The notes under the pieces are model-generated. The model saw only the letters and a program-made list of their open reading frames with translations. It was not told the DNA's origin and did not search any database. From NCBI GenBank assembly GCA_905182985.1, contig CAJJDN010000146.1, positions 22,928 to 86,927 of the forward strand: 64,000 nt of DNA. The letters run 5' to 3'. Positions 27,001 through 39,471 of this stretch are shown here, piece by piece. How positions within the stretch are numbered: position 1 is the first letter of the stretch; every line of letters begins with the position of its first letter. Source of the stretch: Paramecium sonneborni (taxonomy: Eukaryota; Ciliophora; Oligohymenophorea; Peniculida; Parameciidae). The position numbers and the translations under genes are program-made.

Positions 27001-28481
27001 TTTTTATCCTGTTGGTAATTTCAGATTCAAATTATCACTATAAGAATAATTTTTAAATTCTTAATAAGATGTCTTCCATTTCAAACATGATCCAAATTAA
27101 CACAATAAACATTCTAAAGGACAAGAGTATTTACATTAATAACATCCATCATATGCAATATTATTACCATCATCACATTCTTCAAAATGAGTAATTAAAG
27201 AATCACCACAAATTGTTAAACATTTCTTAGTTTATTCTTAATATTCCCAACCTTCCTAACATTATAAACATATGCCTTTGACACAGTTTGTACAACCTTC
27301 AACGCAATCATAAATTTAAACAAAACATCCATCAAATGCATATACATTTTCATCATCACAATAATCATCATTTAAAAATGGTCGAATAAATAGCTAAAAA
27401 TCTCTAATTCCAAAATAACAACAATTATAGGAATTTGAGATTCTTGACAAAGATCGAGCTTTAATTGTTATTTTTATTTTATTATTTTTATGGAAATGCT
27501 ATTTTATTTTGATTTGATTTATGATTTCATAATAATCACATGAAGTATATGAATTTAGTACTACTTATTAAGAAATCTGTGAATAAATTATTAATACATC
27601 ATCTATTAACAAATCTATTTAATGTTATAAATTTGTAGTTATTATTTTTAGTGAAAGACCAATAGCATCATGAGCTTCTAATGTGATTATTTTTTTTAAA
27701 GTAGAATAAGATGATGAGTGAATAGAATAATCTAGAATACATTATCATTAATACCTCTACAAGTTATAAATTAATTCCATTATATACCATTCTCAAATAT
27801 TTGATTAGCAGATAACCATCCTTCATTAAAATAGATACCATTAAATTTTTTCTAAACAAAATATTGCTAAAATAATATTTAATTAAAACATCCATTAGAA
27901 TCACAAGAATCACAACCTAATGGACATTCTTCAATAAATAATTCAAAATTTGAAATACCCCAATAAAAGCCACCTGCTATTAAGATTTAAGTAGTAGGGC
28001 TTGAGTGATCAGTACTTAAATCCAATAGGATAGATTCATCAGAATATGAGTATCCACAAATATTATTTGAACTTGAACTATAGTAATATTATTAATTATG
28101 CTTTTCGATATTATCTACATATACTCTAAATCTATGCCCATTCCAATGATCAATTCTATGATTATTATTTAATATAACACCTCCAAAAGTAAAATCTTAA
28201 TCTTAAAGAATAATGTGGATTTAACTCAAATGTTTTTACTATATAATGTGATGACCCAAATATTTATCCTCCTAAAATTTATGTTGATCCACAATTACTT
28301 AAGTATGGACCTGAATACCTAATCCACCAATCTAAGATTAGTTATCAAATATTTTACCAACTTATGAATCACTGAGTCCACCGATAAAATTATTGTAAAC
28401 AATTGTTTCACAATAGCATAAAGTTATTAGACACCATATTAATAAGACTATTAAATAATTCCTCTATTCAAATGACATCAT
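24088..28481 (-). CDS. large cysteine-rich membrane protein (ECDDGN/DGC repeats, C-terminal membrane helices)
   Basis: The ATG pair at 28481-28476 starts MMSFEQRNYL followed by a strongly hydrophobic signal segment (IVLLIWCLITLCYC). The middle (about 27.9-25.7 kb) is Cys-rich, with about seven copies of the motif E(E/Q)C(D/E)DGN....DGC.C typical of the DUF4215/Myxococcus Cys-rich repeat. Each is followed by C..C spacing of the growth-factor-receptor type. From about 25.7 kb to the end the protein becomes hydrophobic, with several predicted membrane helices. It finishes in a basic cytoplasmic tail ending VVEMKK and TGA at 24088-24090. The span is 4.4 kb, about 1,400 residues with short introns. 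This layout (ectodomain of Cys-rich repeats plus multi-pass C-terminus) is that of large ciliate surface proteins of unknown ligand. The intron set was not fully resolved. Confidence 0.8.
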
Positions 28482-28951
28482 CTGTACAAAATTTAATATA
28501 TTGTATTTATAAGTTAATTTAATTGTTTAAATACTTCAAAAAATTTATTTTTTGTTCGAATTTCCTTTAATAAGTTAACCAATATTAATAATTTTAACAT
28601 TCAATTATTTATAGAAAATAAAGTCAAATTATTAATCATTAATTTTCTTTTACGAAATAAAAGAATCGAAAATTACTCAATAAGTAGTAAAAGAACTTTA
28701 GAATAAATTTATTGAAAATTCACATTTAAAAATTTGTTAAATTGTAAAATAATTAAATTAAAAAAAATCTATATAATCATGAAATCTTTATTGAAAAAAA
28801 TATATATAACTGTTAGAAATATAATACTAATTATTTTAAATATATTTCAATTTTAATACTAATAATAAAATAACAATAATTATCATATTTATTTTTTGAA
28901 TTTAATAATTATGATGGAATTTATTTAATATAAATTAATTATTACAGTTAG
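28482..28951. other. intergenic between divergent genes
   Basis: AT-rich spacer of 470 bases carrying the promoters of the minus-strand membrane protein and of the plus-strand coiled-coil gene. No individual site can be recognised. Confidence 0.5.
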
Positions 28952-29449
28952 ATGTTCAATAAAGTTGGAAATAAGGAAAACAAATATACGCTGAAAACTG
29001 ATGAATCGAATATTGAAGAATTACCGCATATAACAAAAATAAAAAGTGATCATTTGGAATAATTAATATTTAATGTTAAATTGTATACAGAGAATCAAAA
29101 CATTGATTAAATGAAAAAATTTTTGGTTATGAATTATAAAAAATTTAATGATTTACAATGTGCCTTAGAATAGTGTGAAAATGAACTTGAATAATTAAAT
29201 AAATAAGAATTGCAATTTGAAAATTAAAGTTAAGAAAAGAATTAGGAGAAGGAATTATAAATGTTATAATAAAATTTTGAGGCATTGTAAAAGGAAGAAT
29301 AATAGTATTAATAGTAAATAAAACAGAAATAATTACAATTGTAGAATTAAATGTTTTATCGAGAATACTATTATATGTAATAAGAGAAATAAGGTTTGAT
29401 AGCATAGAATGCAAAATTACTTTAATAAAAATAATCTACTCATGGTTGA
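28952..29449 (+). CDS. coiled-coil protein, 165 aa
   Basis: ATG 28952 to TGA 29447-29449 is exactly 166 codons without introns. The start is MFNKVGNKENKYTLKTDE. From about residue 55 the sequence is almost entirely Gln/Glu/Lys/Leu in heptad-like spacing (CALEQCENELEQLNKQELQ), i.e. a long coiled coil; about a third of the Gln are TAA/TAG. The stop is 34 bases before the start of the next plus-strand gene. The two might be one gene if an intron spans the gap, but no junction I tried keeps the second frame. Function unknown; a structural cytoskeletal role is an inference from composition only. Confidence 0.65.
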
Positions 29450-29483
29450 TTGAATAAATTATTATATATTAATTTAGATTTTT

Positions 29484-30654
29484 ATGAAAGAGTAATATAT
29501 AATATAACTATTAATATTTGAAAGTTAATTGGATTTTGAAGAAATGGAAGCATGGCTTGCAGAAGTGGAATAAGTAGATGAGAAAATAAAGAAGTTGTAA
29601 AGTAAATAGTTAGAGAATAAATTAGAAATAAAATAAGGCAAATCTAAAAAGAAGATGATGAAGAAATAATAAAGATAAGAATAAAACGATTAGAATACGA
29701 GAAAAAAAAGAAGATGCTAGTATATAAAATAATTAATTTAAAAGAGGAGGAAGAAGAAAAAAGATAGAATAAAGATCATGTTAGTTTTTGTAAATATTGT
29801 TATTTAGAATATGCCAAATTAACAGATAAATGTTAATGTTTTAAAAGAGAGATGATATAATTAATTATTAGAAAAAGTAGAAAAGTATAAAGAAGATAAG
29901 AATATAAAGTAACAAAAGAAAAAGAAATTTGAATTAAAGGAGAAGATAGAAAAAATATTATGGAAAAAGAGTACATTTACTCATAGAAAATGGAAATATT
30001 ATAATAGTTTAGAAGAAGAGATAGAATCTTAACCAATAGTACTTAAAGATGATCCAATCTTTTAAGACTTTAGAATTAGATATGGAATAAAGAAAGAAAA
30101 AGAATTCATTTCCTTTTTTCTATATTTAATTTTTCTGCTTTTTTCATATCTTCTTCCTTCCATATTAAAATAAAGAAGATTATGATAAAGCAGAATGGAA
30201 ATATTCTTAAGCATTAGAATTAGTTAAAAAATAATAAGATTTTATGGTTAAATAGAGCTATATCAAATCTAATAAAAATAAAAAAGCTATTAATGATTGT
30301 CAAGTTTGTAGTTTTATTATTATTATTCAAATATAACTGCATAGATTTTATAAGTTTATTAAGATAAAAGTTTGTTATATTAAGAATAATTTCTTACATA
30401 ATATAATGGAATAGAAGTTATATTAAGAGAAATGTAAATAGTTATTATAAAAAGTGGAAAATAAATTATAATCTGCAATTTATAATTAAATGTCAGATTA
30501 TTTAGATGTTTTAAATGCAATGGATCAAGATAAACCAAGATAGTACGATAAAAGTTATGCTTTCAAAATGAGAGTAATTGCATAAGATAGTATCATAGAG
30601 TTGTTATAAGTAAAATGTAGATTGCTGGTAAGTTAGAAATAATTATCATAATGA
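29484..30654 (+). CDS. TPR protein, possibly TTC12-like
   Basis: ATG 29484, then MKD and a probable 33-nt intron to QLDFEEMEAWLAEVEQVDEK. Another likely 29-nt intron and a charged coiled region follow. Later comes one clear TPR-like helix pair (EDYDKAEWKYSQALELVKKQ ... NKNKKAINDC), then ENKLQSAIYNQMSDYLDVLN, ending TGA 30652-30654. The order (acidic N-terminus with FL/WLAEVE, charged linker, TPR) resembles tetratricopeptide protein 12, a factor for axonemal dynein assembly, but the similarity is weak. A hydrophobic stretch near 30,110-30,160 and several uncertain frame joins mean the model may be wrong or the gene partly decayed. Confidence 0.5.
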
Positions 30655-31097
30655 GAATAAGGAAATCAAGTTTAATATATCAATTTATTAAATAAAAGGA
30701 TTTCATCTAATTGGTAACTATAAATAACTAATTTACTTTAATTTCATTATTATTCTAATAATCTTATCAAAGGAGAGTAAGATTTTAAACATATTTCCTG
30801 AGATGAAATCTTTTATTTAATAATCATTCAATTATAGCATATGGGTTTATTCAAACCAGAATTATTATCTTCTAAAATAAACCTTTCATATTTTAAAAGG
30901 GACATTGATTAGATCTAAGAAATCATTTTAATTAATTATGAATATTTATTAAATCTCAAAAACTTAGAACTTGTATAAATATATTTACAAAAAATAAGTT
31001 AAATACTCAAGTTAATACTTTAAATAAAAGATAATTATTATAAATGATAGAAATAAGAAAACAGATTTATTTTAATACTTGATTTTATTCATAAGTA
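30655..31097. other. intergenic between convergent genes
   Basis: A 440-base AT-rich spacer between the 3' ends of the TPR gene and the unknown minus-strand gene. No feature seen. Confidence 0.5.
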
Positions 31098-32015
31098 TCA
31101 ATATTTTTTTGGAATCTACTTTCCAATTAATGGTTGTTTATCATTTATTTATTTTCTTTAAATCTACATTTTACTATCTCTAAGTACAGTTTCTATGTAC
31201 TTTTTATCTAAATATTTGATAAAGAAGTCTTTCTAATCATTTAAGTTTGCATGAGTGATTTAATCCATATATTATTAATATTGATTTTTTATGTTTTTAA
31301 TAATGATGGTTGTTTCTTAAAATACATCTTAATTTATTTGATTTAAACTTGATTATTCTTTGAGTTATTTTTAAGGTGAATAAAATTAAGTTGCTTTAGA
31401 TGTTAATTACTAAAATCCTTCTAAACTTTGATCTTAACAATTTGCTAAATAAATATAAACATGATGTTTTTCCTATAGTTATAATTCAAGATTACTTTTA
31501 TTTTTAATTTTGGATTTAGTCTCATCTTTAATTATTATGTTTGTATTTCAGATTATTGTTCTGTTTACAATACTTAAGGATTTATTTGTATAGCTGGGGC
31601 TGTCAATAAACTAATGTTTAGACAAAATAATCTATACCTTCCTTCTTCATCTCCATTTTCTGCATTTATTGCCAAATCTAAATTATCCTGTTATTTTTAT
31701 GGCGGGTTTGCCTGAAAATATTTAATATGATATTTTACTTTAAATCGCTTCTTTTTTAAAGTGGCAGCCTTTATCAATCTAAATTTAAAAGAAACATACT
31801 TCCTCTAAACGCTCTTATTCTCTTATACGTTATAAATATTATTTTATTTTTCTTTCTTCTCTTGTTGATGGTTATTCATTATTAAGAGATTGAGAATAAA
31901 CTTTTGGAAGTAGAATTAATTCAGCAGGTTTTATTGTTTTCTATTATTATTCATCTTAAGAGGATTCCAAACTAGAATTATCTTGACTTTCACCTTTCTA
32001 TTATTAATCACTCAT
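31098..32015 (-). CDS. hypothetical charged, Q-rich protein (full-length copy)
   Basis: The ATG at 32015-32013 begins MSDQQQKGESQDNSSLESSQ. A 31-nt intron follows ...QERLEE and leads to AATLKKKRFKANPPQKQQDN and an acidic piece (NAENGDEEG). A further intron of about 27 nt comes next, and a frame change of about one codon near 31,520 that I could not place exactly. The C-terminal part is helical (DKKYIETVLRDSKMQIQRKQ), ending TGA 31098-31100. No domain is recognised. The first exon lies within the inverted repeat and is repeated, truncated, at 41861-42105. Confidence 0.6.
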
Positions 32016-32340
32016 TTTATTATTTTTTTATAATTTAATTATAAATTACAATTTTATTAAATAATCATAATATTGTTTCAAGTAATATAATTAACATCAA
32101 TTAGAATTTTTATTAAAGGTACCTTTATCTTGAATATTCATTAATATATTTTATTATTTTATTTATTTATCTATTTCTTAAATAAAATAATTGTTAACTA
32201 AGAAAATAACTAAAAATTAAAAACAATAATCTTAAACAAAGATATTTAACAAAATTGAAATTTTATTAAGTGCCTGTTATTAATCATTCTTTTAAAAAAC
32301 ATATTGATTTTTAATTAGATGGACTTAATAATTTCGAAAA
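32016..32340. other. intergenic between divergent genes, inside the left arm
   Basis: A 325-base AT-rich spacer between the starts of the unknown minus-strand gene and the small plus-strand gene. It is repeated inverted at 41536-41860. No site recognised. Confidence 0.5.
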
Positions 32341-32885
32341 ATGAAAGATAATTAATCCAATACAAAAAATTTCTATTATTTATAACAACAAAAAATAAGA
32401 AAATATTATTTTCTCAAAAACAGGTTTCTTTATTTAAACGAAATTTTTATTACTGAATGCCAAAAAATAGACCAAAAATTATCTTAACTTGATAAAAATG
32501 AAGAAATTTCTGAATTAATAACAAATAAAAAAAAAATAATACAAGAAAAAATCATATCAATTCGATTAATTTATCATATTCTAAGCTTGTTTATTCAAAA
32601 AAATACCATGAGAATCAAAACCAGAACCTATTAAAAAAATTTTTAAAGTAGAGTTCAATTTATAAAAACTATTTGATTATAGAAAATTTGAATTTAATCG
32701 AGGAAATTATTGTTTTAGATGCTTCAATTTAAATATTATCCAGAAGAAAAAATGATAGTAATTAGAAGAAAAATCTAGGCTAAAATTATTATAAAAAATT
32801 TTCTAATATCATGAAAAACAAAATTCAATCTATTAAAGGCTTCTTAAGAATTTCTTCTTCAAAATTCTCTTAATTCTTAATGTGA
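32341..32885 (+). CDS. small basic hypothetical protein, 169 aa (left copy)
   Basis: ATG 32341 opens MKDNQSNTKNFYYLQQQKIR. A 35-nt GTAGAG...TTATAG intron (about 32648-32682) removes an in-frame TGA. The frame then runs on (NLNLIEEIIVLDASIQILSR) to TGA 32883-32885, exactly 170 codons. The protein is Lys-rich and helical with no domain I know. It is tail-to-tail with SF-assemblin (143 bases apart). Identical copies lie at 40991-41535 (complete) and 39472-39957 (cut by an N). Confidence 0.65.
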
Positions 32886-33027
32886 AATAGGTTAATTTTA
32901 ACTTGTTATGTAAATAAAAATAAAATAGATAATGGTAGTAACTAATAATATTAATTAAGAAATAAAAGAATGAATTAAATAATAAATAATAATATTTTAT
33001 TTTGTTTAATGAATAATGATTATTAAC

Positions 33028-33860
33028 TCATGCTAGTTAAGCTGCATTAACTTTATTGCAAGTATCTTCTAATAAAGCTAAAAGTGTTTCTTCAGTTGAT
33101 TCTCTAGAAAGATAATAAATAATAATAGAAACCTTTATTTTTTTTCATTATCTACTTCAGTTTTAATTCTGTTAACAACATCTTTTAACATATCAAAGAT
33201 TGCTTATTCTGATTCTTATCTATTAACTTTCTCTTAAACTAACAATTAGTTTAATTTGCTTAATTCTTCATTCATTTTTCTAGATATATTAGAATCCATT
33301 TCTTCTCTTTCAGCTACTTCTGTTTTAATAGCTTCATGTAATCTTGGTAAATCAGTTTCTAAACATTAATTCAATCTCTCAATATTTTCATTTCTTGTTC
33401 TACTTTCTGTACTTAATTCACTTCTTATTAATCCTGTTTTTTCTTCAATAAATCTTATAATTTTTTATTCTCCATCTTTTCTTGATGATGTCAATCCTTC
33501 AACTGCTTAATTGAATGAATTCTCTAAATCTATATATTCCTTTTATTTTTATTCAAAATGTTATTCTCTTTATAATTTTGTTTAATCCAAAACTTTCTAT
33601 AATTTCAATACACTATCTTTAATCAAGGCCACTCTTTAACTTAATTATTCATTTAATTCATTCAATCCTGATTCCAATTAATCTAATCTTGTCTCTGATT
33701 CTTCTATTCTTTTTGTCTATATATATAATTATTTTATTACTCTCTCTCCTTCTATTGTTAAATCCATTTAACTTAATTAAGAACTTATTTTTGCTACTCT
33801 CTCTCTTGATGGTGAATAATCTAATCTATTTTATTATACATTACTTCTATTGTTTGACAT
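33028..33860 (-). CDS. SF-assemblin / beta-giardin family protein (left copy)
   Basis: Same sequence as 38497-39329, inverted: 267 residues and one 29-nt intron near the 3' end. SF-assemblins are coiled-coil proteins that build 2-nm striated filaments (striated rootlets) at basal bodies. This copy lies in the left arm. Whether it is a separate gene or a duplicated piece of assembly depends on the status of the arm. Confidence 0.85.
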
Positions 33861-34391
33861 ATCTAACTGATTATTTGAATTAAAAGATAATATTAATATA
33901 AATAAATTTATTGTTAAATTATTTGCTAAAATATCATAAATATTGAGTTATTTTAAGAAATCATTAAAAATTATTTTGAATATAACTTTTGAATTATGTA
34001 ATTTATTTTGTATAGTTATTATTGACATTTTTATATTTGTTCTACGAGCTTATGAATTGATTCAATTTCCTTTCATTAAAATTCTACTTAAATTTATTTG
34101 TTTTTTTCATATTTTACAACACGATTTTACAAATTAAAATTTTTTATTTAAAATTCAAATTATTAATAAAGTTGAACACACCCTTATACTTTTAAGTATG
34201 AAATAAATTTAAATAAACTTGTTAAATCAATTTTAAAATTTTGTAATATCATTTATTTAACTTAAAACAATAAAAATTGTGGTAAATCTTTTTTTTTTCT
34301 TTATTAAAGTAAATTTAAGTTAGTTTTACATAGTATCTTTGAGTTTCGGAATACTTGATAAATATAAATAATTTAATTAGTAATATATAAA

Positions 34392-34837
34392 TCAATCATA
34401 TTTGGAATAACTTCGATATTTAAAGCTTTGTTTTCCTTTTAAACCTGTTTTGGTAGTGAAGGTTGTTTTTGTTGTATCAAATCTGAAAGAAAAATCTTAA
34501 GGTTTACGAATGGATTATTTATAGATTGTCTTCTATTAATGTGGTTTATTTTATGGTGAAGATTTACTACTTTGTACATTTGTTGAAGTCTTTTATTAAG
34601 AAATAACTTTATCTTATATTTTAAGATTGATATCCCTTTCTTAGAATTCTCTATTTAATTTTTTTCTACCAGTTTAGATTTATAGATTTATTGAAGGTTC
34701 TTCAAAGTAATTGAAATCAAGATGATTTCTTTAAATGAAAACAGTTTTATTAAGAGGGGAAGGTAATTATTTTTAAGTGTTAGGTTTAGTAGAGGATAAG
34801 TATGAAAGTGGTTTAATGCAGACTTATTAATAATTTT
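34392..34837 (-). CDS. MORN protein gene, 3' part only (left copy)
   Basis: Matches bases 37520-37965 of the MORN gene in inverted orientation: the last 149 codons and stop, i.e. the Ser/Thr/Lys-rich tail after the MORN repeats. The 5' part is absent because the sequence ends at the N at 34838. This is a partial gene caused by the contig edge or the duplication limit, not a natural short gene. Confidence 0.8.
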
Positions 34838-34838
34838 N
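34838..34838. other. single N, assembly junction 1
   Basis: An undetermined base exactly at the limit of the left inverted arm. The sequence to its right (34839 on) is unrelated to the arm. This is typical of a scaffold join, not a polymorphism. Confidence 0.85.
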
Positions 34839-35127
34839 TGGTTTATCAACGAGTTAATTAATATATTGTCAAATTAATAGTAATTTTATGCTTTTGCTAC
34901 TGCAATAACAGATTATTATTACTGCGTCAATTTTTATAATAATTACAACTTCATTTATTCATTTTTTTGATTAACTAAGTTATTCTTTTATTTTTGCATT
35001 TATATTAATTTATATTATATATTTTTATATGTTAACTAGAAAGATACTTGAAGCAAATAACTTTATTTTAGAAATTTTATAATCAGTATATGTTCTATTA
35101 TTACTCTAGTATGAATTTAATGAATTG

Positions 35128-36627
35128 TCACTTATTATTCAAAGATTTCTCAACAATGAAATTTAGTTTTTTCAACTAATCTTAGATGTTTCTTTTATAT
35201 GATTCTTCAAATGATAATGGAGTTTTTCTTTTTTCTTTATCTTTATTTAGGTTGTTTTCTCTTTCTTTTGACTTAGATTTTGATTTAGATTGAGTTAGAT
35301 CAACTGATTTTTTCCTTTTCTCTGCTGTGACCTTTGTTTACTTCAAATGAATTTGTTATTTTGGTTTAAATAGTCTAATTTAAGATAAAAATATTACTAT
35401 TTCTTATGCTTTTCAAAAAGCTAATTAAAGTCTTTCTAAATTTAGATATTCGCATTTTAATTGTTATTATTATATTTTTGCATCATAATAATGCTTTCTT
35501 CACTTTCTAAATCTTCGTTCATTTGATAATTTGGTTTATTTACGGCCATTTAAAATTATAGTTAAGAATTTGATTATTATTACTATTATTATTGTTATTC
35601 TTATTACTATTATTATTAGATTTCAGTTGTATTAATTTATCTCTATGTTTATTGTTATTGTTCTCCATTTAAAAGTTACAAAAGATCTAAATTAATTTAT
35701 TTTTATTCATTCAATTCTTATCTAATTAGAGATAGTTACTAATTCATTTATTCTTAAATTTGTTAATTCATTTAATAAAGATTTTAGAGAGGAGAAGGAT
35801 CTGGATCTTCTTCAAGGTGAACTATTTTTTTCTTTAAATCATTTTATAGTATTTAATTATGTAATTGCATAAGTGTATTTAATTAATTTGAAATTTCATC
35901 TCTATTACCAATGAACATTTCTTATTCTCTGGATAAATTCTATATAGAAATAAATTGTTTATACTTATAATTATGTTTGTAATTAATTTTTTTCAAATGA
36001 TAATTATTATAATTCCAATAAAAAATTAGTTTTTTTTTCTTCTTCTTCTTAAATTAATTTTTCACTTTAATCTTGAATATCAAGCAATTTTTCTTCTTAT
36101 TCTTTAAGAATAGATATTTTCTATTCATTCAATCTACGTTATTCTTCAATCTCTAAAGTTCTCAATAAGGATTCTAATTCAAATTTTGTTTATTATTATT
36201 CTCTTAATAAATTGATTTACTCTTATTCAAGTATTTATTATTCTCTATTAAGATAATCTAATTTAGTTTATAACATTGTATTTTTATCATCATCAAAACT
36301 TTCTATTTTTTAATTTAACAATTATAAAATAGGATTAGAAATATTTAATTTTTGAGGTGATTGCTTTTGAATAGATTTTGTTTAAGAGGATTGTAATTAA
36401 GAATTTTCAGTTTGATTAAGTTTTCTCATTCTTGATTCAAATTATTACAATTCTCTTTCCAATTCTTATTTACTTTTGAGATTAGAATCTCTTGAATTTG
36501 GAAAAGGATTAGGTGGATGGTTTTAATCAAGAATTTAGAGTTTATGTTCAAGTTAATTAATTAATTGATGAGTTTTAGATAATTTGAATTTGGATCTGTT
36601 TTCATCTTCTGATTCTTCATCACTCAT
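35128..36627 (-). CDS. coiled-coil protein with polyglutamine tract
   Basis: The ATG at 36627-36625 starts MSDEESEDENRSKFKLSK. Nearly the whole protein is a coiled coil (LELEREL, LNREQQILEQEQ, ESLLRTLEIEEQRR). A 25-nt intron (GTATAA...TATAG near 35,940) restores frame to NLSREQEMFIGNRDEI. A long Gln run follows near 35,550-35,620, encoded mostly by TAA and TAG, and a 23-nt intron near 35,365. A Lys/Ser-rich tail (SKSKSKSKERENN) leads to TGA at 35128-35130, about 480 residues. It is head-to-head with the MORN gene, 60 bases apart, so the two probably share a promoter. A cytoskeletal role is inferred from the coiled coil and neighbours only. Confidence 0.75.
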
Positions 36628-36687
36628 TTGAATAATCAAATTAATAATTAATGAATTGTTTATTGAATTTAAACATTAATTAATAAA

Positions 36688-37965
36688 ATGATCGATAATT
36701 TGATAATATTAAGAATACAAAGTTATAAGAATAATACATAAGGATATTCATTTGACGAATTAAAATAATTACCAAATTTTAGTATCATAACTTCACAAAA
36801 TAAAATATATTTTGGTTAAGTATTTAATGGTCAAAAACATGGTAAAGGAGTATTATTGATGGAATAAGAACATATTTATGAAGGAGAATTCAATAATAAT
36901 CGTAAGCATGGTTAAGGTTGGGAGGTTTTTCCATCTAAATCAAATTATTAAGGACTTTATGTAAATGGTAAACCTTCTGGTTTAGGAAAATTTACATGGT
37001 AAAATGGAGAATATTATGAAGGGGAATGGTTTAATGGTAATAAACATGGATAAGGAACTTGGATAGGTTTAAAAGGTGATATGTATACTGGATAATGGAT
37101 TGATGGTAAACCTAATGGAAAAGGTTAACATAAATGGATTAATGGAGATTAATATTAAGGAGAATTTAAAGATAGTCTTAAACATGGTTATGGTGAAGAA
37201 TTATTTTCAAATGGTGATAGATATATTGGAATGTATAAAAATGGAAAACCAGAAGGTGATGGAGAATATTTTTATTCTAGTGGAGCATATTTTCATGGAA
37301 AATTTAAAAATGGTCTCAAAACTGGATATGGAGAATATAAATGTTCAACATACTCATATAAAGGATATTATATGAATGATAAAAAACATGGAGAAGGTGA
37401 ATTAATATAATCAGATGGAATTAAAAAAAAAGGAATATTCTTTAATGATTTTTATGAAAAAACAGTTTAAAGATAATTTAGTGTTCCTAATAATACTCAA
37501 TCTAATAGTACTCCTCCTAAAAATTATTAATAAGTCTGCATTAAACCACTTTCATACTTATCCTCTACTAAACCTAACACTTAAAAATAATTACCTTCCC
37601 CTCTTAATAAAACTGTTTTCATTTAAAGAAATCATCTTGATTTCAATTACTTTGAAGAACCTTCAATAAATCTATAAATCTAAACTGGTAGAAAAAAATT
37701 AAATAGAGAATTCTAAGAAAGGGATATCAATCTTAAAATATAAGATAAAGTTATTTCTTAATAAAAGACTTCAACAAATGTACAAAGTAGTAAATCTTCA
37801 CCATAAAATAAACCACATTAATAGAAGACAATCTATAAATAATCCATTCGTAAACCTTAAGATTTTTCTTTCAGATTTGATACAACAAAAACAACCTTCA
37901 CTACCAAAACAGGTTTAAAAGGAAAACAAAGCTTTAAATATCGAAGTTATTCCAAATATGATTGA
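36688..37965 (+). CDS. MORN-repeat protein, 425 aa
   Basis: ATG 36688 to TGA 37963-37965, 426 codons, no introns. After 30 residues come nine MORN repeats (about residues 45-250), for example HIYEGEFNNNRKHGQGWEV, EYYEGEWFNGNKHGQGTWI and DRYIGMYKNGKPEGDGEYFY. A basic, Ser/Thr-rich unstructured tail of 170 residues follows. MORN repeats form an extended beta-sheet that dimerises or binds lipids and often sits in cortical, basal-body or axonemal structures. The neighbours (coiled-coil protein, SF-assemblin) fit a cytoskeletal location. The tail is repeated, inverted, at 34392-34837. Confidence 0.9.
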
Positions 37966-38496
37966 TTTATATATTACTAATTAAATTATTTATATTTATC
38001 AAGTATTCCGAAACTCAAAGATACTATGTAAAACTAACTTAAATTTACTTTAATAAAGAAAAAAAAAAGATTTACCACAATTTTTATTGTTTTAAGTTAA
38101 ATAAATGATATTACAAAATTTTAAAATTGATTTAACAAGTTTATTTAAATTTATTTCATACTTAAAAGTATAAGGGTGTGTTCAACTTTATTAATAATTT
38201 GAATTTTAAATAAAAAATTTTAATTTGTAAAATCGTGTTGTAAAATATGAAAAAAACAAATAAATTTAAGTAGAATTTTAATGAAAGGAAATTGAATCAA
38301 TTCATAAGCTCGTAGAACAAATATAAAAATGTCAATAATAACTATACAAAATAAATTACATAATTCAAAAGTTATATTCAAAATAATTTTTAATGATTTC
38401 TTAAAATAACTCAATATTTATGATATTTTAGCAAATAATTTAACAATAAATTTATTTATATTAATATTATCTTTTAATTCAAATAATCAGTTAGAT
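37966..38496. other. intergenic upstream of SF-assemblin
   Basis: 530 AT-rich bases, repeated inverted at 33861-34391. It must contain the MORN 3' end and the SF-assemblin promoter. Short frames in this stretch (and their mirror copies) are antisense or non-coding shadows. Confidence 0.5.
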
Positions 38497-39329
38497 ATGT
38501 CAAACAATAGAAGTAATGTATAATAAAATAGATTAGATTATTCACCATCAAGAGAGAGAGTAGCAAAAATAAGTTCTTAATTAAGTTAAATGGATTTAAC
38601 AATAGAAGGAGAGAGAGTAATAAAATAATTATATATATAGACAAAAAGAATAGAAGAATCAGAGACAAGATTAGATTAATTGGAATCAGGATTGAATGAA
38701 TTAAATGAATAATTAAGTTAAAGAGTGGCCTTGATTAAAGATAGTGTATTGAAATTATAGAAAGTTTTGGATTAAACAAAATTATAAAGAGAATAACATT
38801 TTGAATAAAAATAAAAGGAATATATAGATTTAGAGAATTCATTCAATTAAGCAGTTGAAGGATTGACATCATCAAGAAAAGATGGAGAATAAAAAATTAT
38901 AAGATTTATTGAAGAAAAAACAGGATTAATAAGAAGTGAATTAAGTACAGAAAGTAGAACAAGAAATGAAAATATTGAGAGATTGAATTAATGTTTAGAA
39001 ACTGATTTACCAAGATTACATGAAGCTATTAAAACAGAAGTAGCTGAAAGAGAAGAAATGGATTCTAATATATCTAGAAAAATGAATGAAGAATTAAGCA
39101 AATTAAACTAATTGTTAGTTTAAGAGAAAGTTAATAGATAAGAATCAGAATAAGCAATCTTTGATATGTTAAAAGATGTTGTTAACAGAATTAAAACTGA
39201 AGTAGATAATGAAAAAAAATAAAGGTTTCTATTATTATTTATTATCTTTCTAGAGAATCAACTGAAGAAACACTTTTAGCTTTATTAGAAGATACTTGCA
39301 ATAAAGTTAATGCAGCTTAACTAGCATGA
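38497..39329 (+). CDS. SF-assemblin / beta-giardin family protein
   Basis: ATG 38497 to TGA 39327-39329. A 29-nt intron (GTTTCT...TTCTAG, about 39224-39252) leaves 268 codons. The product starts MSNNRSNVQQNRLDYSPSRE, with a Ser/Pro-containing head. A continuous coiled-coil rod follows (GERVIKQLYIQTKRIEESET ... TRNENIERLNQCLETDLPRL ... FDMLKDVVNRIKTEVDNEKK), ending LLALLEDTCNKVNAAQLA. Length, SP-type head and rod sequence are those of striated-fibre assemblin, which forms the striated rootlets attached to ciliary basal bodies. Two further identical copies exist in this window as part of the duplication. Confidence 0.9.
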
Positions 39330-39471
39330 GTTAATAATCATTATTCATTAAACAAAATAAAATATTATTATTTATTATTTAATTCATTCTTTTATTTCTT
39401 AATTAATATTATTAGTTACTACCATTATCTATTTTATTTTTATTTACATAACAAGTTAAAATTAACCTATT

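Larger units (their letters stand above)
31771..34837. repeat. left arm of a large inverted duplication
   Basis: This 3,067-base segment is the reverse complement of two overlapping downstream segments. Bases 32400-34837 match 37520-39957 (coordinates sum to 72,357), and 31771-33917 match 39959-42105 (sum 73,876). Every stretch I compared is identical. The arm ends exactly at the N at 34838. It holds parts of four genes: the unknown protein, the small basic protein, SF-assemblin and the 3' part of the MORN gene. Confidence 0.9.

Noticed and set aside
29145..29414. 89-codon minus-strand hydrophobic frame
   Set aside because: Antisense of the Gln-rich coiled coil at 28952-29449.
33689..34137. 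Two 64-codon frames repeated in each arm
   Set aside because: The first is antisense of SF-assemblin; the second is in its promoter spacer and has no protein-like features beyond AT-rich composition.
37076..37669. Met/Asn-rich frames within the MORN gene
   Set aside because: Alternative frames of an intron-free gene with nine clear MORN repeats.
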